A DNA stretch of 64,000 nt from the NCBI GenBank assembly GCA_963792405.1, contig CAWBVU010000006.1:1302001-1366000 (forward strand). The letters are read 5' to 3'. Positions within the stretch are counted from its first letter, which is position 1. The number at the start of each line of letters is the position of its first letter. This document shows positions 8,178 to 16,086 of the stretch, piece after piece. Below the pieces are notes generated by a model, which was not told the origin of the DNA, made no database searches, and saw nothing but the letters and a program-made list of their open reading frames with translations. The translations under genes and the position numbers were made by a program. Source of the DNA: SZUA-442 sp963792405 (GTDB taxonomy: Bacteria > Actinomycetota > Acidimicrobiia > Spongiisociales > UBA5794).

Positions 8178-9719
8178 TCAACCCATGGTGTCGGCGATGA
8201 GGAGGTCCTGGAGGTCCTTGACCCTCGTGGTGACCGATACGTGATAGCGATGCGGATTCACGAGGCGCCTGACACCGACGTCGAACCTCGCGAGGTCGTC
8301 GGTCCTCCACCGTCGCGCGGCGGTGAGGTCCGGAGACCCGTCGAGACGTCGTCCCTGGTCGAAGACGGGGTTCAGGATCTCCTCCACCTCGTGGACGTCG
8401 GCGGGCTCGAGGTGACGGGTCACATCGGAACGGTGCGGGTGATGGATGACCCACCCCTGTCCCGGCGTCACGGCCTCGTCTCCCGCCGAGACGAGATCGG
8501 CAGTGGCCAGACCGCGGTGGTCGTAGACGCGCCACAGCCGCTTGTCACCCGGGATCGGCATCTTCTCACGGTTCTCCGAGATCTTGAGCGCGGGCGCCCA
8601 TCCGCCCGACGACTCCACAGCGACGAGCTTGTACACGCCATCGAGTGCGGGATGCCCGTGTGACGACACCAGTCGGGTCCCCACCCCGTACATGAGGCGG
8701 GCCTTGACGGCATCGGGTTGCACCCCGTAGACGGGAGCCTCCTGGCTGATCTGTTCCTGGATCTGCCACATGGCGAGCTCGTCGAGGTCCGACGAGAGGA
8801 CGATCGCCACGTCGGGGAAGCCGGCGTCGTCGAGCATGCGGGCCGACCGGACCGCAAGGTGCGCGAGGTCGCCGGAGTCGAGCCGGATCCCGAGGGGCCG
8901 ATGCCCTCGCGCCCGCAGCTCCTCGAACACGATGATCGCATTCGGAACGCCGCTCGACAGGGTGTCGATCGTGTCGACGAGCAGCAGGCACTCGTCGGGG
9001 TACGCCCCTGCGTACGCCCGAAATGCGCCGAGCTCGCCCTCGCCCATGGCGATGTAGAGCTGGACCATCGAGTGGGCGTGCGTGCCCTTCGGATCGAATC
9101 CGAGTCGGAGTGACTCGCCGACGTTCGAGCTGCCGTCTGCACCTCCGATCAGGGCCGCCCTCGTGGCGGCGTTGGCGCCGACGTCGGGTCCCCTGCGCAT
9201 CCCGAACTCGAGTACCTGGCCCCCCCTCGCCTGCTCGACCACCCTGGACGCCTTCGTGGCGACGAGCGACGCGTAGTTGAGGTGGTTCAACAGCGAGGTC
9301 TCGACGATCTGAGCCAGGGCGAGGGGCCCCTCCACGACGACGATCGGCTCGTTGGCATGCACCACCCTCCCCTCGGCGACGGCCCGCATCCTGATCGCGG
9401 AGAACCCGTCGGCGTCTGCGAGCCACCCGAGGAATCCCTCGTCGAACCGGGGACGACCGGAGTGATCCCGCTGCGATCGGAGCGCATCGAGGTCCTCCGG
9501 ACGCACCCTGGTCGTCTCGATCCACTCGAGGAGGGGGCCAAGGCCAGCGGTGACGACGTATCCGGCCTGATGCTCGCCGTAGTCCGGGTAGTGGCGGAAG
9601 GCGTAGTCGAACTGCGCACGGTGCGCGGCAAGGCCCTCCTTCCAGTAGAGCTGGGCCATCGTCAGCTGATACTGATCGGTGAACAGGATCCCCGTGGTCG
9701 TGCCCATTCGGGCGTCCAT
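8178..9719 (-). CDS. pncB: nicotinate phosphoribosyltransferase
   Basis: A 513-residue enzyme that makes nicotinate mononucleotide from nicotinate and PRPP. The N-terminal TDQYQLTM and the GTHAHSMV motif, whose first His is the candidate autophosphorylation site, identify the family; DPKGTHAH, RLDSGDLA and YGVGT segments are also in place. The ATG at 9719 is chosen because GAGGAGG lies 11 bases upstream; a GTG at 9749 would add ten residues without a ribosome-binding site. It is 71 bases downstream of fumC on the same strand and convergent with pncA. Confidence 0.93.
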   Translation of the reverse strand: MDARMGTTTGILFTDQYQLTMAQLYWKEGLAAHRAQFDYAFRHYPDYGEHQAGYVVTAGLGPLLEWIETTRVRPEDLDALRSQRDHSGRPRFDEGFLGWLADADGFSAIRMRAVAEGRVVHANEPIVVVEGPLALAQIVETSLLNHLNYASLVATKASRVVEQARGGQVLEFGMRRGPDVGANAATRAALIGGADGSSNVGESLRLGFDPKGTHAHSMVQLYIAMGEGELGAFRAYAGAYPDECLLLVDTIDTLSSGVPNAIIVFEELRARGHRPLGIRLDSGDLAHLAVRSARMLDDAGFPDVAIVLSSDLDELAMWQIQEQISQEAPVYGVQPDAVKARLMYGVGTRLVSSHGHPALDGVYKLVAVESSGGWAPALKISENREKMPIPGDKRLWRVYDHRGLATADLVSAGDEAVTPGQGWVIHHPHRSDVTRHLEPADVHEVEEILNPVFDQGRRLDGSPDLTAARRWRTDDLARFDVGVRRLVNPHRYHVSVTTRVKDLQDLLIADTMG

Positions 9720-9790
9720 TCGCGTCCATGCCTCCTCGATGGCCTCCACCGGGAGGCCATTCCCTGCTTCGCGGCGGCTCCGTCGCCGAC

Positions 9791-11179
9791 TCAGCCCGCG
9801 ACGCCGCCCTCGGTCATCGGTCGCAGGTCGAGGGCTGCGTTCAGCTCGTCCTCCGGCAGGACGCCCATCTCGAGTGCCACCTCCCGCACCCCCCTTCCCT
9901 CCGCAAAGGCCTTCTTCGCCACTTCAGCCGACCGGTCGTACCCGATGAGCGGCACGAGCGCCGTGATGATGATCACGTTCTGCTCGAGGAGCCACTGCGC
10001 GCGTGCCTCGTTCGCCTCGATGCCGTCGACCATCTTCTCCCTCATCACGTCGGCTCCCGACGCGAGCAGGTCGATCGACTCGAGGAGGTTGTGGGCGATC
10101 AATGGCATCATCACGTTGAGCTCGAAATTGCCGTTCGCCCCACCCCAGGTGACCGCCGTGTCGTTGCCGATCACCTGTGCGGCCACCTGCATCATCATCT
10201 CGGCGATGACGGGATTCACCTTGCCCGGCATGATTGAGCTTCCCGGCTGGAGCGAAGGAAGCGAGATCTCCGCAATGCCTGTCCGTGGCCCGCTGGACAG
10301 CCAGCGAAGGTCATTGGCGATCTTGAAGAGCGAGACCGCGACCGTCTTGAGCGCACCGGAGGCGTTCACGGTCGCATCCTTTGCCGCCTGCGCCTCGAAG
10401 TGGTTCGGCGCCTCGACGAAGGCGAACCCGGACCGGCGGGCCATCTCAGCGATCGTCGCTGCGGCGAAGCCGTCTGGGGCGTTGATGCCGGTACCGACGG
10501 CCGTGCCACCGAGGGCGAGCTCGAGGAGTTCGGGAAGCACCTTGCGAACACGTTCGGCACCGTTGCGCACCTGCGTCGCGTAGCCGCCGAACTCCTGCCC
10601 GAGCCTGACGGGGGTGGCGTCCATCAGGTGGGTCCGACCCGACTTGAGGATCCCGTCGAACTCGACGGCCTTGGCATCGAGCGAGTCGGCGAGCGCATCG
10701 AGGGCGGGGAGCAGGTTCTGCTCGATGCCTGCCACCGCCGCCACGTGGATGGCCGTGGGGATGGCATCGTTCGAGGACTGGCCTGCATTGACGTGGTCGT
10801 TGGGATGCACGAGCTTGGATCCGAGCTCTCCCCCGAGGATCTCGGTCGCGCGGTTGGCGATGACCTCGTTGGCGTTCATGTTCGTCGACGTCCCGGATCC
10901 CGTCTGGAAGATGTCGAGCACGAAGTGATCGTCGAGGTCGCCCGCCATCACCTGCTCGGCCGCCGTCACGATGGCAGCGGCCAGGTCGGGATCGACGGAG
11001 CCGTTCGCCTCGTTCGTGACGGCGGCGGCGGCCTTGATCAGGCCAAGGGCCCAGATGAACGTCCGACCGAACCTGAGGTTGGAGATGGGGAAGTTGTCGA
11101 CCGCCCTCTGCGTCGAGGCGCCGTAGTAGGCCCCTTCCGGCACCTGGACCTCGCCCATCGAGTCTCGTTCGATCCGCAT
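9791..11179 (-). CDS. fumC: class II fumarate hydratase
   Basis: A 462-residue fumarase of the iron-independent class, acting in the TCA cycle. The signature GSSIMPGKVNP is intact, as are the TGSGTSTNMN and GRTHLMDATP segments that build the active site from different subunits. Length matches the family. CGAGGAGGAGTGC directly precedes the ATG. Use of the class II enzyme, which carries no Fe-S cluster, is notable beside a large Fe-S assembly locus. Confidence 0.95.
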   Translation of the reverse strand: MRIERDSMGEVQVPEGAYYGASTQRAVDNFPISNLRFGRTFIWALGLIKAAAAVTNEANGSVDPDLAAAIVTAAEQVMAGDLDDHFVLDIFQTGSGTSTNMNANEVIANRATEILGGELGSKLVHPNDHVNAGQSSNDAIPTAIHVAAVAGIEQNLLPALDALADSLDAKAVEFDGILKSGRTHLMDATPVRLGQEFGGYATQVRNGAERVRKVLPELLELALGGTAVGTGINAPDGFAAATIAEMARRSGFAFVEAPNHFEAQAAKDATVNASGALKTVAVSLFKIANDLRWLSSGPRTGIAEISLPSLQPGSSIMPGKVNPVIAEMMMQVAAQVIGNDTAVTWGGANGNFELNVMMPLIAHNLLESIDLLASGADVMREKMVDGIEANEARAQWLLEQNVIIITALVPLIGYDRSAEVAKKAFAEGRGVREVALEMGVLPEDELNAALDLRPMTEGGVAG

Positions 11180-11258
11180 GCACTCCTCCTCGGAGGTCGA
11201 CGTCGCATCAGTCGGAAGGCTAGTGAAGGTCGGTGGGGCTGGGCGTTGGCTGGAGCGG

Positions 11259-12023
11259 TCAGCGCCCGAGCGCGTCCTCGACGGCCTCGGTGAACGCCTC
11301 TCCCACTTCTGCGTCGACCCGGAGCGTGAGGCCGGGCAGCGTGTCGTGATCCGTGCGACCCTGGTTCACGATCGCGTACGGCACGCCTCGTCTGGCCGCG
11401 CGGAGGGGGATCTCGGCCGCCGGGTAGACGCTCAGCGTCGTGCCGAGGGCCACGACGAGGTCGGTGCGATCGGCAGCCTGGGTCGCCCGCGCCACGGTGA
11501 GGGGATCGAGGGCCTGCCCGAAGCTGATGGTCGCGGGCTTGAGGAGTCCTCCGCATTGCTCACACCGAGGCGGGGTGCCCGTCCGGCCGAAGGACTCGAG
11601 GTGGGGCTCGATCGGGGTGCGATCGCCGCACGAGAGGCAGGTCACCTCCCTGGCCGTGCCGTGGACCTCGATCACGACACCCGGTGAGGATCCGGCGATC
11701 GTGTGCAACCCGTCGACGTTCTGCGTGACGATCGCTTCGAGCTTGTCCTCGCGCTCGAGCCGCACCGCGGCCACGTGCACCGCGCCCGGCTGTGCCTGCG
11801 CGATGCTTCGTGCGGCGACGACCTTCTGCTCCCAGTACTCGATGCGCCTGTCCTCGTGGAGGAGGAAGTCGTCGAACTCCACCGGCCTCTGGGTCCTCCA
11901 CACCCCGTTCGGGCCGCGATAGTCGGGGATTCCCGCCTGCGTCGAGATCCCCGCGCCCGTCACGAGGAGGATCCGTTCCGCTCCTGCGATCAGGTTGGCG
12001 AGCCGGGCGACTTCGGGCGTCAT
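11259..12023 (-). CDS. Sir2-family NAD-dependent protein deacylase
   Basis: A 254-residue sirtuin. NAD-binding elements are GAGIST and GIPDYRG near the N-terminus and TQNVDGLH in the middle; the catalytic His lies in EVHG. The zinc module has two Cys pairs, CLSC and CEQC. The start is set at the ATG at 12023; an in-frame start at 12086 would add a Cys-rich extension with no visible ribosome-binding site. It consumes NAD, and pncA and pncB nearby salvage the nicotinamide it releases, so a functional link is reasonable but inferred. Confidence 0.9.
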   Translation of the reverse strand: MTPEVARLANLIAGAERILLVTGAGISTQAGIPDYRGPNGVWRTQRPVEFDDFLLHEDRRIEYWEQKVVAARSIAQAQPGAVHVAAVRLEREDKLEAIVTQNVDGLHTIAGSSPGVVIEVHGTAREVTCLSCGDRTPIEPHLESFGRTGTPPRCEQCGGLLKPATISFGQALDPLTVARATQAADRTDLVVALGTTLSVYPAAEIPLRAARRGVPYAIVNQGRTDHDTLPGLTLRVDAEVGEAFTEAVEDALGR

Positions 12024-12181
12024 ACGGGCGCAGCCCCCGAGGCGCGCCATGCAATGGCGCACGCACCCGACACACGGAGAACCCACGGCGTGCCGAGTGG
12101 TGGCGTGAAGCGTGGGGCGAACCGGTTGGCCGGCCAGCCGATGACGATGAGTTCCACGTCCGCGATCCCCTCCGGCGCGTA

Positions 12182-12198
12182 CCCCGATGGTATCGGGG
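12182..12198 (-). terminator. hairpin downstream of sufC2
   Basis: Seven-base perfect inverted repeat, CCCCGAT and ATCGGGG, separated by three bases, 25 bases past the sufC2 stop. A second GC-rich hairpin (GCCGCC/GGCGGC) lies between them. No T-run follows, so it would be a non-classical terminator. Confidence 0.35.
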
Positions 12199-12222
12199 CG
12201 CCGCCGTGGCGGCGTCGCCGCC

Positions 12223-12951
12223 TCAGGCGCCCGCGGTCTGGTACTCGACGTAACCTGCGCCCTCGAGCTCCTCGGCGATCTCCGGGCCGCCCGAGCGCAC
12301 GATGCGACCCGCGACCATGACGTGGATGCGGTCCACCGACAGGTACCTGAGGATCCGGCTGTAGTGCGTGATGATCACGACGCCGATGTTCGGGCCCCGG
12401 AGGTCCTCGACCATCTCGGCGACCTCGCGGACGGCATCGATGTCGAGACCGGAGTCGATCTCATCGAGGATGGCGACCTTGGGATGCGCGACACCGAGCA
12501 GGTACATCTCGGAGCGCTTCTTCTCACCACCCGACAGCCCAGTGTTCACGGACCGGCTGCGGAAGCGGTCCATCGACAGGCGGCGCGAAGTGGCATCGAT
12601 CCGCTCGGCGAAGCCCGGGTCATCGGGGCGGCTCGCGGCCATCTCCGCGGTGAGGTCGTCGAGGGTCACACCGGGGATCTCCGTGGGGTACTGGAACGCC
12701 TCGTACAGTCCCGCACGTGCGCGCTCGTATGTGGGCAGGCCCATGATCTCGACGCCGTCGACCTTCGCGCTCCCTGAGGCGTCGTAGTCGGCCTTGCCCA
12801 TGAGGGCGTGGCTGAGGGTCGACTTCCCGGAGCCGTTCGGACCCATGATGGCGTGGACCTCGCCGAACGGGACGGAGAGGTCCACCCCCTTGAGGATCTC
12901 GAGCTCGCCGATACGCGCCCTGAGATCGATCACCTGCAATGCGTCAGTCAT
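12223..12951 (-). CDS. sufC: SufC-like Fe-S assembly ABC ATPase (second copy)
   Basis: A 242-residue ABC ATPase with Walker A GPNGSGKST (37-45), signature LSGGEKKR (139-146), Walker B VAILDE (159-164), DSGLDID and switch His197. It is intact but clearly diverged from the copy at 5011, differing in most positions outside the motifs; its NIGVVIITHYSRILRYL segment resembles archaeal and deep-branching SufC. The ATG overlaps the Rieske stop by eight bases, so sufD, Rieske and this gene form one coupled operon. It is the natural partner of the adjacent SufD. Confidence 0.92.
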   Translation of the reverse strand: MTDALQVIDLRARIGELEILKGVDLSVPFGEVHAIMGPNGSGKSTLSHALMGKADYDASGSAKVDGVEIMGLPTYERARAGLYEAFQYPTEIPGVTLDDLTAEMAASRPDDPGFAERIDATSRRLSMDRFRSRSVNTGLSGGEKKRSEMYLLGVAHPKVAILDEIDSGLDIDAVREVAEMVEDLRGPNIGVVIITHYSRILRYLSVDRIHVMVAGRIVRSGGPEIAEELEGAGYVEYQTAGA

Positions 12952-13270
12952 CTGCGTCCCCGTCTCCGATCTCCACGAATACCTGCCCTTCGCGCACCTC
13001 CGTCGCATACGTACGCACGGGCTTGGTCGCGGGAAGCGACAGCGGCCTGCCTGTCACCAGGTCGAAGCTGGCCCCGTGCCGGGGGCACTCGACCTCGGTG
13101 CCGAAGACGTCGCCCTCGGACAGTGACGCCTCCGCGTGGGAGCACCGATCGGCGACGGCGTGGACGTCGTCGCCCACCCTGAACACGGCGATGGCCGCAC
13201 CGTCGACCTCGACGCGAACACCCGCACCGTCGAGCAGGTCGTCGAACGATCCGATGGCGGCCTGGCTCAT
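12944..13270 (-). CDS. Rieske-type [2Fe-2S] ferredoxin
   Basis: A 108-residue soluble Rieske protein. Ligands are Cys43 and His45 in CSH and Cys62 and His65 in CPRH, followed by GASFD. It has no membrane anchor and no oxygenase partner beside it. Its start overlaps the sufD stop (ATGA) and its stop overlaps the sufC2 start, so it is co-translated with Suf components. Similar ferredoxins occur in suf operons of several bacteria, where an electron-donor role has been proposed; here that is inference. Confidence 0.92.
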   Translation of the reverse strand: MSQAAIGSFDDLLDGAGVRVEVDGAAIAVFRVGDDVHAVADRCSHAEASLSEGDVFGTEVECPRHGASFDLVTGRPLSLPATKPVRTYATEVREGQVFVEIGDGDADD

Positions 13271-14466
13271 ACGCGTCCCTCTTCCTGCGCGGTCACGAAC
13301 TTGTCGTTGATGCGATCACGCACCCATGCGGCGACGGCCGGATCGCGCAGTTGCGACACGACCTCTTCGAAGAAGCCCCGGACCTGCAGCCGGTCGGCAC
13401 GCTCGGGGGTGAGACCCCTGCTGGTGAGGTAGTACCGCTGCGCGGCGTCCAGGGGGCCGACACTCGATCCGTGACCGCACTTGACGTCGTTGGCGAGGAT
13501 CTCGAGGTTCGGGACCGACTGTGCAGAGGCGCCCTCGGACAGGATCAGGTTCTTGTTCGTCTGGAACGACTCGGTCTTCTGGCCCGTCTCCTCGATGCGG
13601 ATCAGGCCGGTGAACACCGAGAGCGCCCTGTCCTCGACGGCGCCCTTCAGGAACATGTCGGCACGGGTGTTGGTCCCGATGTGGTTCATGAAGTAGCGGT
13701 AGTCGAGGGTCTGGTCCTCCTCGCCGAAGTACGCCCCGTAGACCTTCGCAGACGAACCGTCACCGACGAAGTCGATGTCGAGGTGGAATCTCCCCAGATG
13801 GGCGCCGAGGCCGATCTCGGAGATCACGAGGCTCGCGTCCCTCTCGAGCCTCACGATGCCCCGGCCGAGCGCCCATGTGCGGTAATTCCAATCCTGGACG
13901 ATCGTGAGGTTCAGCCGGGCATTCGGACCCACATCCGCGGATACGGTGGGCACCACCGTCGCCTCATCATCGGTCGCCGATCGGTACCGCACCACGACCT
14001 CGGCGTCCGCTCCCCCCGGCACCGCGATGTGGACCCCGGGAAAGCTCGTGGCGGACGAGGTGGCCTGGACGTCGACGAAGACCGGCTCGGACAGCAGGGG
14101 GCCGCCGATCAGGACCGCTCCCGGCGACAGTGCCGTATGGGCGGTCGTGAAGAGGTCCGCGCCGCGTGTGAGTTCGATCGGTTCCTCCGATGAGGCCACC
14201 GTCGGCACGTCGTCGGTCGTGACGAATCCGTCCACGACCGACACGATCACCCCGGCCCATGCCTCCACCACCGCATCGCGGGGTGCCGGTGATCCCGGCA
14301 TCGGGCGCGCCGTGTCGAATGCGGGATCGAAGTCGAGGTCGAGGTATCTCCAGATCTCGTCACGCGTGGAGGGCATCGACAGCGACGGGAGTCGCTCTGC
14401 CGCTTCCGAGCGGCGGTCGGCCATCCATGCGGCATCTCGGGAGCCGAGGGTGGAGGTGTCGGTCAC
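13267..14466 (-). CDS. sufD: SufD, Fe-S cluster scaffold subunit
   Basis: A 399-residue SufBD-family protein. The C-terminal half carries the parallel beta-helix core with KTESFQTNKNLIL, the LEILANDVKCGHG segment containing the conserved Cys and His, and the helical tail RGLTPERADRLQVRGFFEEV. The N-terminal 130 residues are less conserved, as usual for SufD. The GTG start at 14466 has AAGGA seven bases upstream. It is first in a coupled operon with the Rieske protein and sufC2. Its normal partner SufB is encoded 5 kb upstream on the same strand. Confidence 0.93.
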   Translation of the reverse strand: MTDTSTLGSRDAAWMADRRSEAAERLPSLSMPSTRDEIWRYLDLDFDPAFDTARPMPGSPAPRDAVVEAWAGVIVSVVDGFVTTDDVPTVASSEEPIELTRGADLFTTAHTALSPGAVLIGGPLLSEPVFVDVQATSSATSFPGVHIAVPGGADAEVVVRYRSATDDEATVVPTVSADVGPNARLNLTIVQDWNYRTWALGRGIVRLERDASLVISEIGLGAHLGRFHLDIDFVGDGSSAKVYGAYFGEEDQTLDYRYFMNHIGTNTRADMFLKGAVEDRALSVFTGLIRIEETGQKTESFQTNKNLILSEGASAQSVPNLEILANDVKCGHGSSVGPLDAAQRYYLTSRGLTPERADRLQVRGFFEEVVSQLRDPAVAAWVRDRINDKFVTAQEEGRV

Positions 14467-14502
14467 GAGTGGTCCTTGGTCGTCGGCATCGGGTCGCGCG
14501 GG

Positions 14503-14508
14503 AGGATA
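14503..14508 (-). promoter_or_regulatory. possible -10 box before sufD
   Basis: TATCCT on the minus strand, about 36 bases before the GTG of sufD. It is identical to the hexamer before sufU. No clear -35 element. Confidence 0.3.
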
Positions 14509-14570
14509 CCGGGGGTTGCGTCCCACACTGACGGTTTCCACCATGGACGTAGGTGTATCTCGCTGGCATG

Positions 14571-14600
14571 GTGACGCTACCGAGGACCCTCCCCTAGGGT
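14571..14600 (+). promoter_or_regulatory. possible promoter of the M23 peptidase gene
   Basis: GTGACG at 14571-14576 and TAGGGT at 14595-14600 with an 18-base spacer, in the 200-base divergent region between sufD and the peptidase gene. The match to consensus is partial. Confidence 0.3.
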
Positions 14601-14666
14601 CATGAGCTCAGATCACGATCGTGCAGCCGCTGGTAGGGACCGCGGCAGCCGGGAGGTCCGAACCCC

Positions 14667-15278
14667 ATGCCCTCGCACCCCGTTCGCGTTGCCGCGTCCG
14701 TGCTCGTCGCGGCCCTCGCCATCGGCGTCACCGACGCCGCCACCCACCCCGCTCCCGCCAGGGCTGCCGTCGACACGGAGCAGGCCTCGTTCATCGTCGA
14801 GGTGTTCCCGAACGACACGGCCGCCGTCAATTTCTGGGACTCGTGGGGCGCGCGTCGGTCCGGCGGCCGACGCCACAAGGGCATCGACATCATGGCTCCC
14901 CGCGGCGCCGAAGTCCTGGCCGTCGCCGACGGCATCGTGACCGACTTCGGCGTGCAACGCCTCTCGGGCTACTACGTCCGCATCGACCACGGCGGCGGCT
15001 GGACGAGCGTCTCCATGCACCTCAACAACGACACTCTCGGAACCGACGATGGGCTCGGGGGCGCCTGGACAGCGTTCCACCCGACGCTCACCATCGGCTC
15101 GCAGGTGAGGGCAGGTGACGTCATCGGCTATGTCGGTGACTCGGGCAACGCCGAGGGAACCCAACCGCACACCCACTTCGAGATGCGCTTCGAGGGGGAG
15201 AAGGTCAATCCGTACCCGTGGCTCAGGGAGGCGTGGGAACGCACGAGACGCATGGCGCCGCCGCTCGAGCTCCTGTAG
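14667..15278 (+). CDS. secreted M23-family metallopeptidase
   Basis: A 203-residue LytM/M23 domain protein with an N-terminal signal peptide (about 1-33, ending near ARAA). Zinc ligands are His70 and Asp74 in HKGIDI and His170 in HTHFEM, with His118 and His168 completing the site. All catalytic residues are present, so it is probably an active endopeptidase on peptidoglycan cross-links. There is no LysM or other cell-wall-binding domain. GGGAGG precedes the ATG by 11 bases. Confidence 0.88.
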   Translation: MPSHPVRVAASVLVAALAIGVTDAATHPAPARAAVDTEQASFIVEVFPNDTAAVNFWDSWGARRSGGRRHKGIDIMAPRGAEVLAVADGIVTDFGVQRLSGYYVRIDHGGGWTSVSMHLNNDTLGTDDGLGGAWTAFHPTLTIGSQVRAGDVIGYVGDSGNAEGTQPHTHFEMRFEGEKVNPYPWLREAWERTRRMAPPLELL

Positions 15279-15357
15279 CCGCGCCGGTCCTCTCCTCATC
15301 ACCGGAGGGCGCTACGTCGTCGCTGACCGCCGGGACTCGTGCGTCCACGGCTCGGCC

Positions 15358-16086
15358 TCAGCGGGACGCCGCGATACGGACGCAGCGGCGGACGACGTCG
15401 TCGAGCATGTCCTCGGTGAGCCTGCCGGTGAAGGTGTTCTGCTGACTGACGTGGTAGCTCGTCACGACCGTCAGCTCGCCGACATCGACCTGTCGGCCGT
15501 GCCCGAAGGGTGGGCGCGGGCCGGTCGCAGGGACTCCCGAACGCACGAGGTGCCTCCAGACAGACTCATAGGCGAACTGACCAAGTGCGAGGACCACGCG
15601 GACCCGGTCGAGCAGGGCGAGCTCGGCATCGAACCACGCGGCACACGTGTCCCGCTCGCTCGGTGAAGGGCGATTCGATGGCGGCGCGCACCGTACCGGG
15701 GCCGTGATCCACACGTCCTCGAGCACGAGGCCGTCGTCGCGCGACTCCGACGTCGGGCTCGAGGCGAGTCCTGCCCGGTGGAGGGCGCGGTAGAGCCACT
15801 CGCCTGATCGATCGCCCGTGAACATCCTGCCCGTTCGATTGGCGCCGTGGGCGGCCGGTGCGAGGCCCACGACCGCGATGCGCGCCTCGGGGTCGCCGAA
15901 TCCCGGGACGGGACGCCCCCAGTACTCCTCCTCGGCGAAGGCGGCACGCTTGGTGGACGCGACCTCCTCCCGCCATTCGACCAGGCGCGGACACGCCCGA
16001 CATTGAACGACGCGCTCGGCCAGTTCGCTCAGCGAGGTGGGAGGGCGTCCGCCGAGTACCCCGTGTTGTTGCTCCACAGCTGCCAT
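15358..16086 (-). CDS. family 5 uracil-DNA glycosylase
   Basis: A 242-residue DNA repair glycosylase. Cysteines in QCRACP near the N-terminus and two more further on fit the [4Fe-4S] cluster of family 4/5 enzymes. The active-site motif GLAPAAHGANRTGRMFTGD, with Ala where other families have a polar catalytic residue, is diagnostic of family 5 (UdgB). The C-terminal VTSYHVSQQN provides the leucine-loop region. The ATG at 16086 has AGGA five bases upstream but forces a 58-base overlap with the upstream lipoprotein gene; a GTG at 16077 is an alternative. It is another Fe-S protein near the suf genes. Confidence 0.88.
   Translation of the reverse strand: MAAVEQQHGVLGGRPPTSLSELAERVVQCRACPRLVEWREEVASTKRAAFAEEEYWGRPVPGFGDPEARIAVVGLAPAAHGANRTGRMFTGDRSGEWLYRALHRAGLASSPTSESRDDGLVLEDVWITAPVRCAPPSNRPSPSERDTCAAWFDAELALLDRVRVVLALGQFAYESVWRHLVRSGVPATGPRPPFGHGRQVDVGELTVVTSYHVSQQNTFTGRLTEDMLDDVVRRCVRIAASR

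Noticed and set aside
12024..12086. Cys-rich N-terminal extension of the sirtuin
   Set aside because: It has no ribosome-binding site or leaderless hexamer, and sirtuins of this size normally begin near the ATG at 12023.
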